Shown here: piece after piece, positions 63,839 through 64,000 of the stretch | How the letters are laid out: every line of letters starts with the position of its first letter | Position numbering within the stretch: the first letter of the stretch is position 1 | From: Paraburkholderia sp. BCC1886 | Lineage (GTDB): Bacteria > Pseudomonadota > Gammaproteobacteria > Burkholderiales > Burkholderiaceae | Direction: 5' to 3' | Assembly (NCBI RefSeq): GCF_900996245.1 | Contig: NZ_CAAJGK010000041.1 | Coordinates: 1-64,000, forward strand | DNA length: 64,000 nucleotides | Notes under the pieces: model-generated | What the model saw: the letters and a program-made list of their open reading frames with translations, nothing else | Told to the model about the DNA's origin: nothing | The model's database searches: none | Program-made: the position numbers and the translations under genes

Positions 63839-64000
63839 TGTGTTTCCCAGTTCAGGCGCAGCCGCTCCACTAGACGGAACAACCCGCCGAGCACGAAGGT
63901 CAGCACGACGTAGACGGCCGCGATCAGCAGATAGACTTCGAACATCCGGTAGGTATCGGACGCGACGCTCATCGCGGTGGCGGTCAGTTCGTTCAGCGCG
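63835..64000 (-). CDS. second amino-acid-type ABC transporter permease (3' end only)
   Basis: Reading the minus strand from the window edge gives an open frame of about 54 residues that ends LNWETQ. It includes the last transmembrane helix (YLLIAAVYVVLTFVLGGLF) and the VERLRL element typical of this permease family. The stop overlaps the ATG of the next permease (ATGA, 63835-63838). The 5' part lies outside the window. Confidence 0.85.
   Translation of the reverse strand, partial: ALNELTATAMSVASDTYRMFEVYLLIAAVYVVLTFVLGGLFRLVERLRLNWETQ

Overview
The window reads as a chromosomal segment of a Burkholderiales bacterium, most likely Paraburkholderia or a close relative. This is inferred from the high GC, the Burkholderia-style contact-dependent inhibition (CDI) locus, the leucine (liu) operon layout, the outer-membrane porins and the density of LysR regulators and ABC uptake systems. 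No rRNA, tRNA, IS element, prophage or CRISPR array was seen. Nearly all the sequence is coding, and only one gene-free stretch exceeds 300 bases (5978-6395).

Layout. (1) 1-6.0 kb: the 3' part of a giant CdiA/BcpA-type exoprotein with a low-GC C-terminal toxin and its immunity gene (Imm40-like). (2) 6.0-8.9 kb: a doubtful small ORF, an unusual Ser-rich secreted-like protein, and an XRE and a TetR regulator whose 3' ends overlap. (3) 9.1-14.9 kb: liuABCD, which degrades leucine via isovaleryl-CoA; HMG-CoA lyase is not in the cluster. (4) 14.9-19.9 kb: a leaderless PhnD-like binding protein, a DUF1488-like protein, a PNPOx-ferredoxin reductase-ferredoxin fusion, a GST and its divergent LysR gene. 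(5) 19.9-24.5 kb: gabD and gabT with a divergent MocR/GabR regulator. (6) 24.5-26.4 kb: isocitrate lyase with two strong palindromes upstream.

(7) 26.4-42.7 kb: two parallel modules that each pair a LysR regulator and a transporter with an ArgE/DapE-type amidohydrolase. Module A has an MFS transporter, ArgE-1, class II aldolase, PaiB-like protein, alpha/beta hydrolase and porin. Module B has a DppABC-DF peptide-type ABC transporter, LysR, a GhrA-like 2-hydroxyacid dehydrogenase and ArgE-2. In module A a 2.6-kb three-gene block is flanked by a perfect 63-bp inverted repeat of the porin 3' end, so it may be invertible. In module B the same CAAT-N9-ATTG box precedes both target operons, which defines a probable LysR regulon.

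(8) 42.8-64 kb: an organosulfur or heteroatom-substrate scavenging region. Three operons each join an ABC importer to FMNH2-dependent monooxygenases: ssuABC with a DszC-like enzyme and an aldolase; a PotABCD-like importer with two DszA/NtaA-type LLM enzymes, a DszC-like enzyme and a divergent SDR; and an amino-acid-type ABC importer with two LLM enzymes and an HpcH/HpaI aldolase, next to a porin. No flavin reductase or dedicated regulator is visible for these operons. Functions are assigned from motifs, order and family resemblance read by eye; no database search was run.
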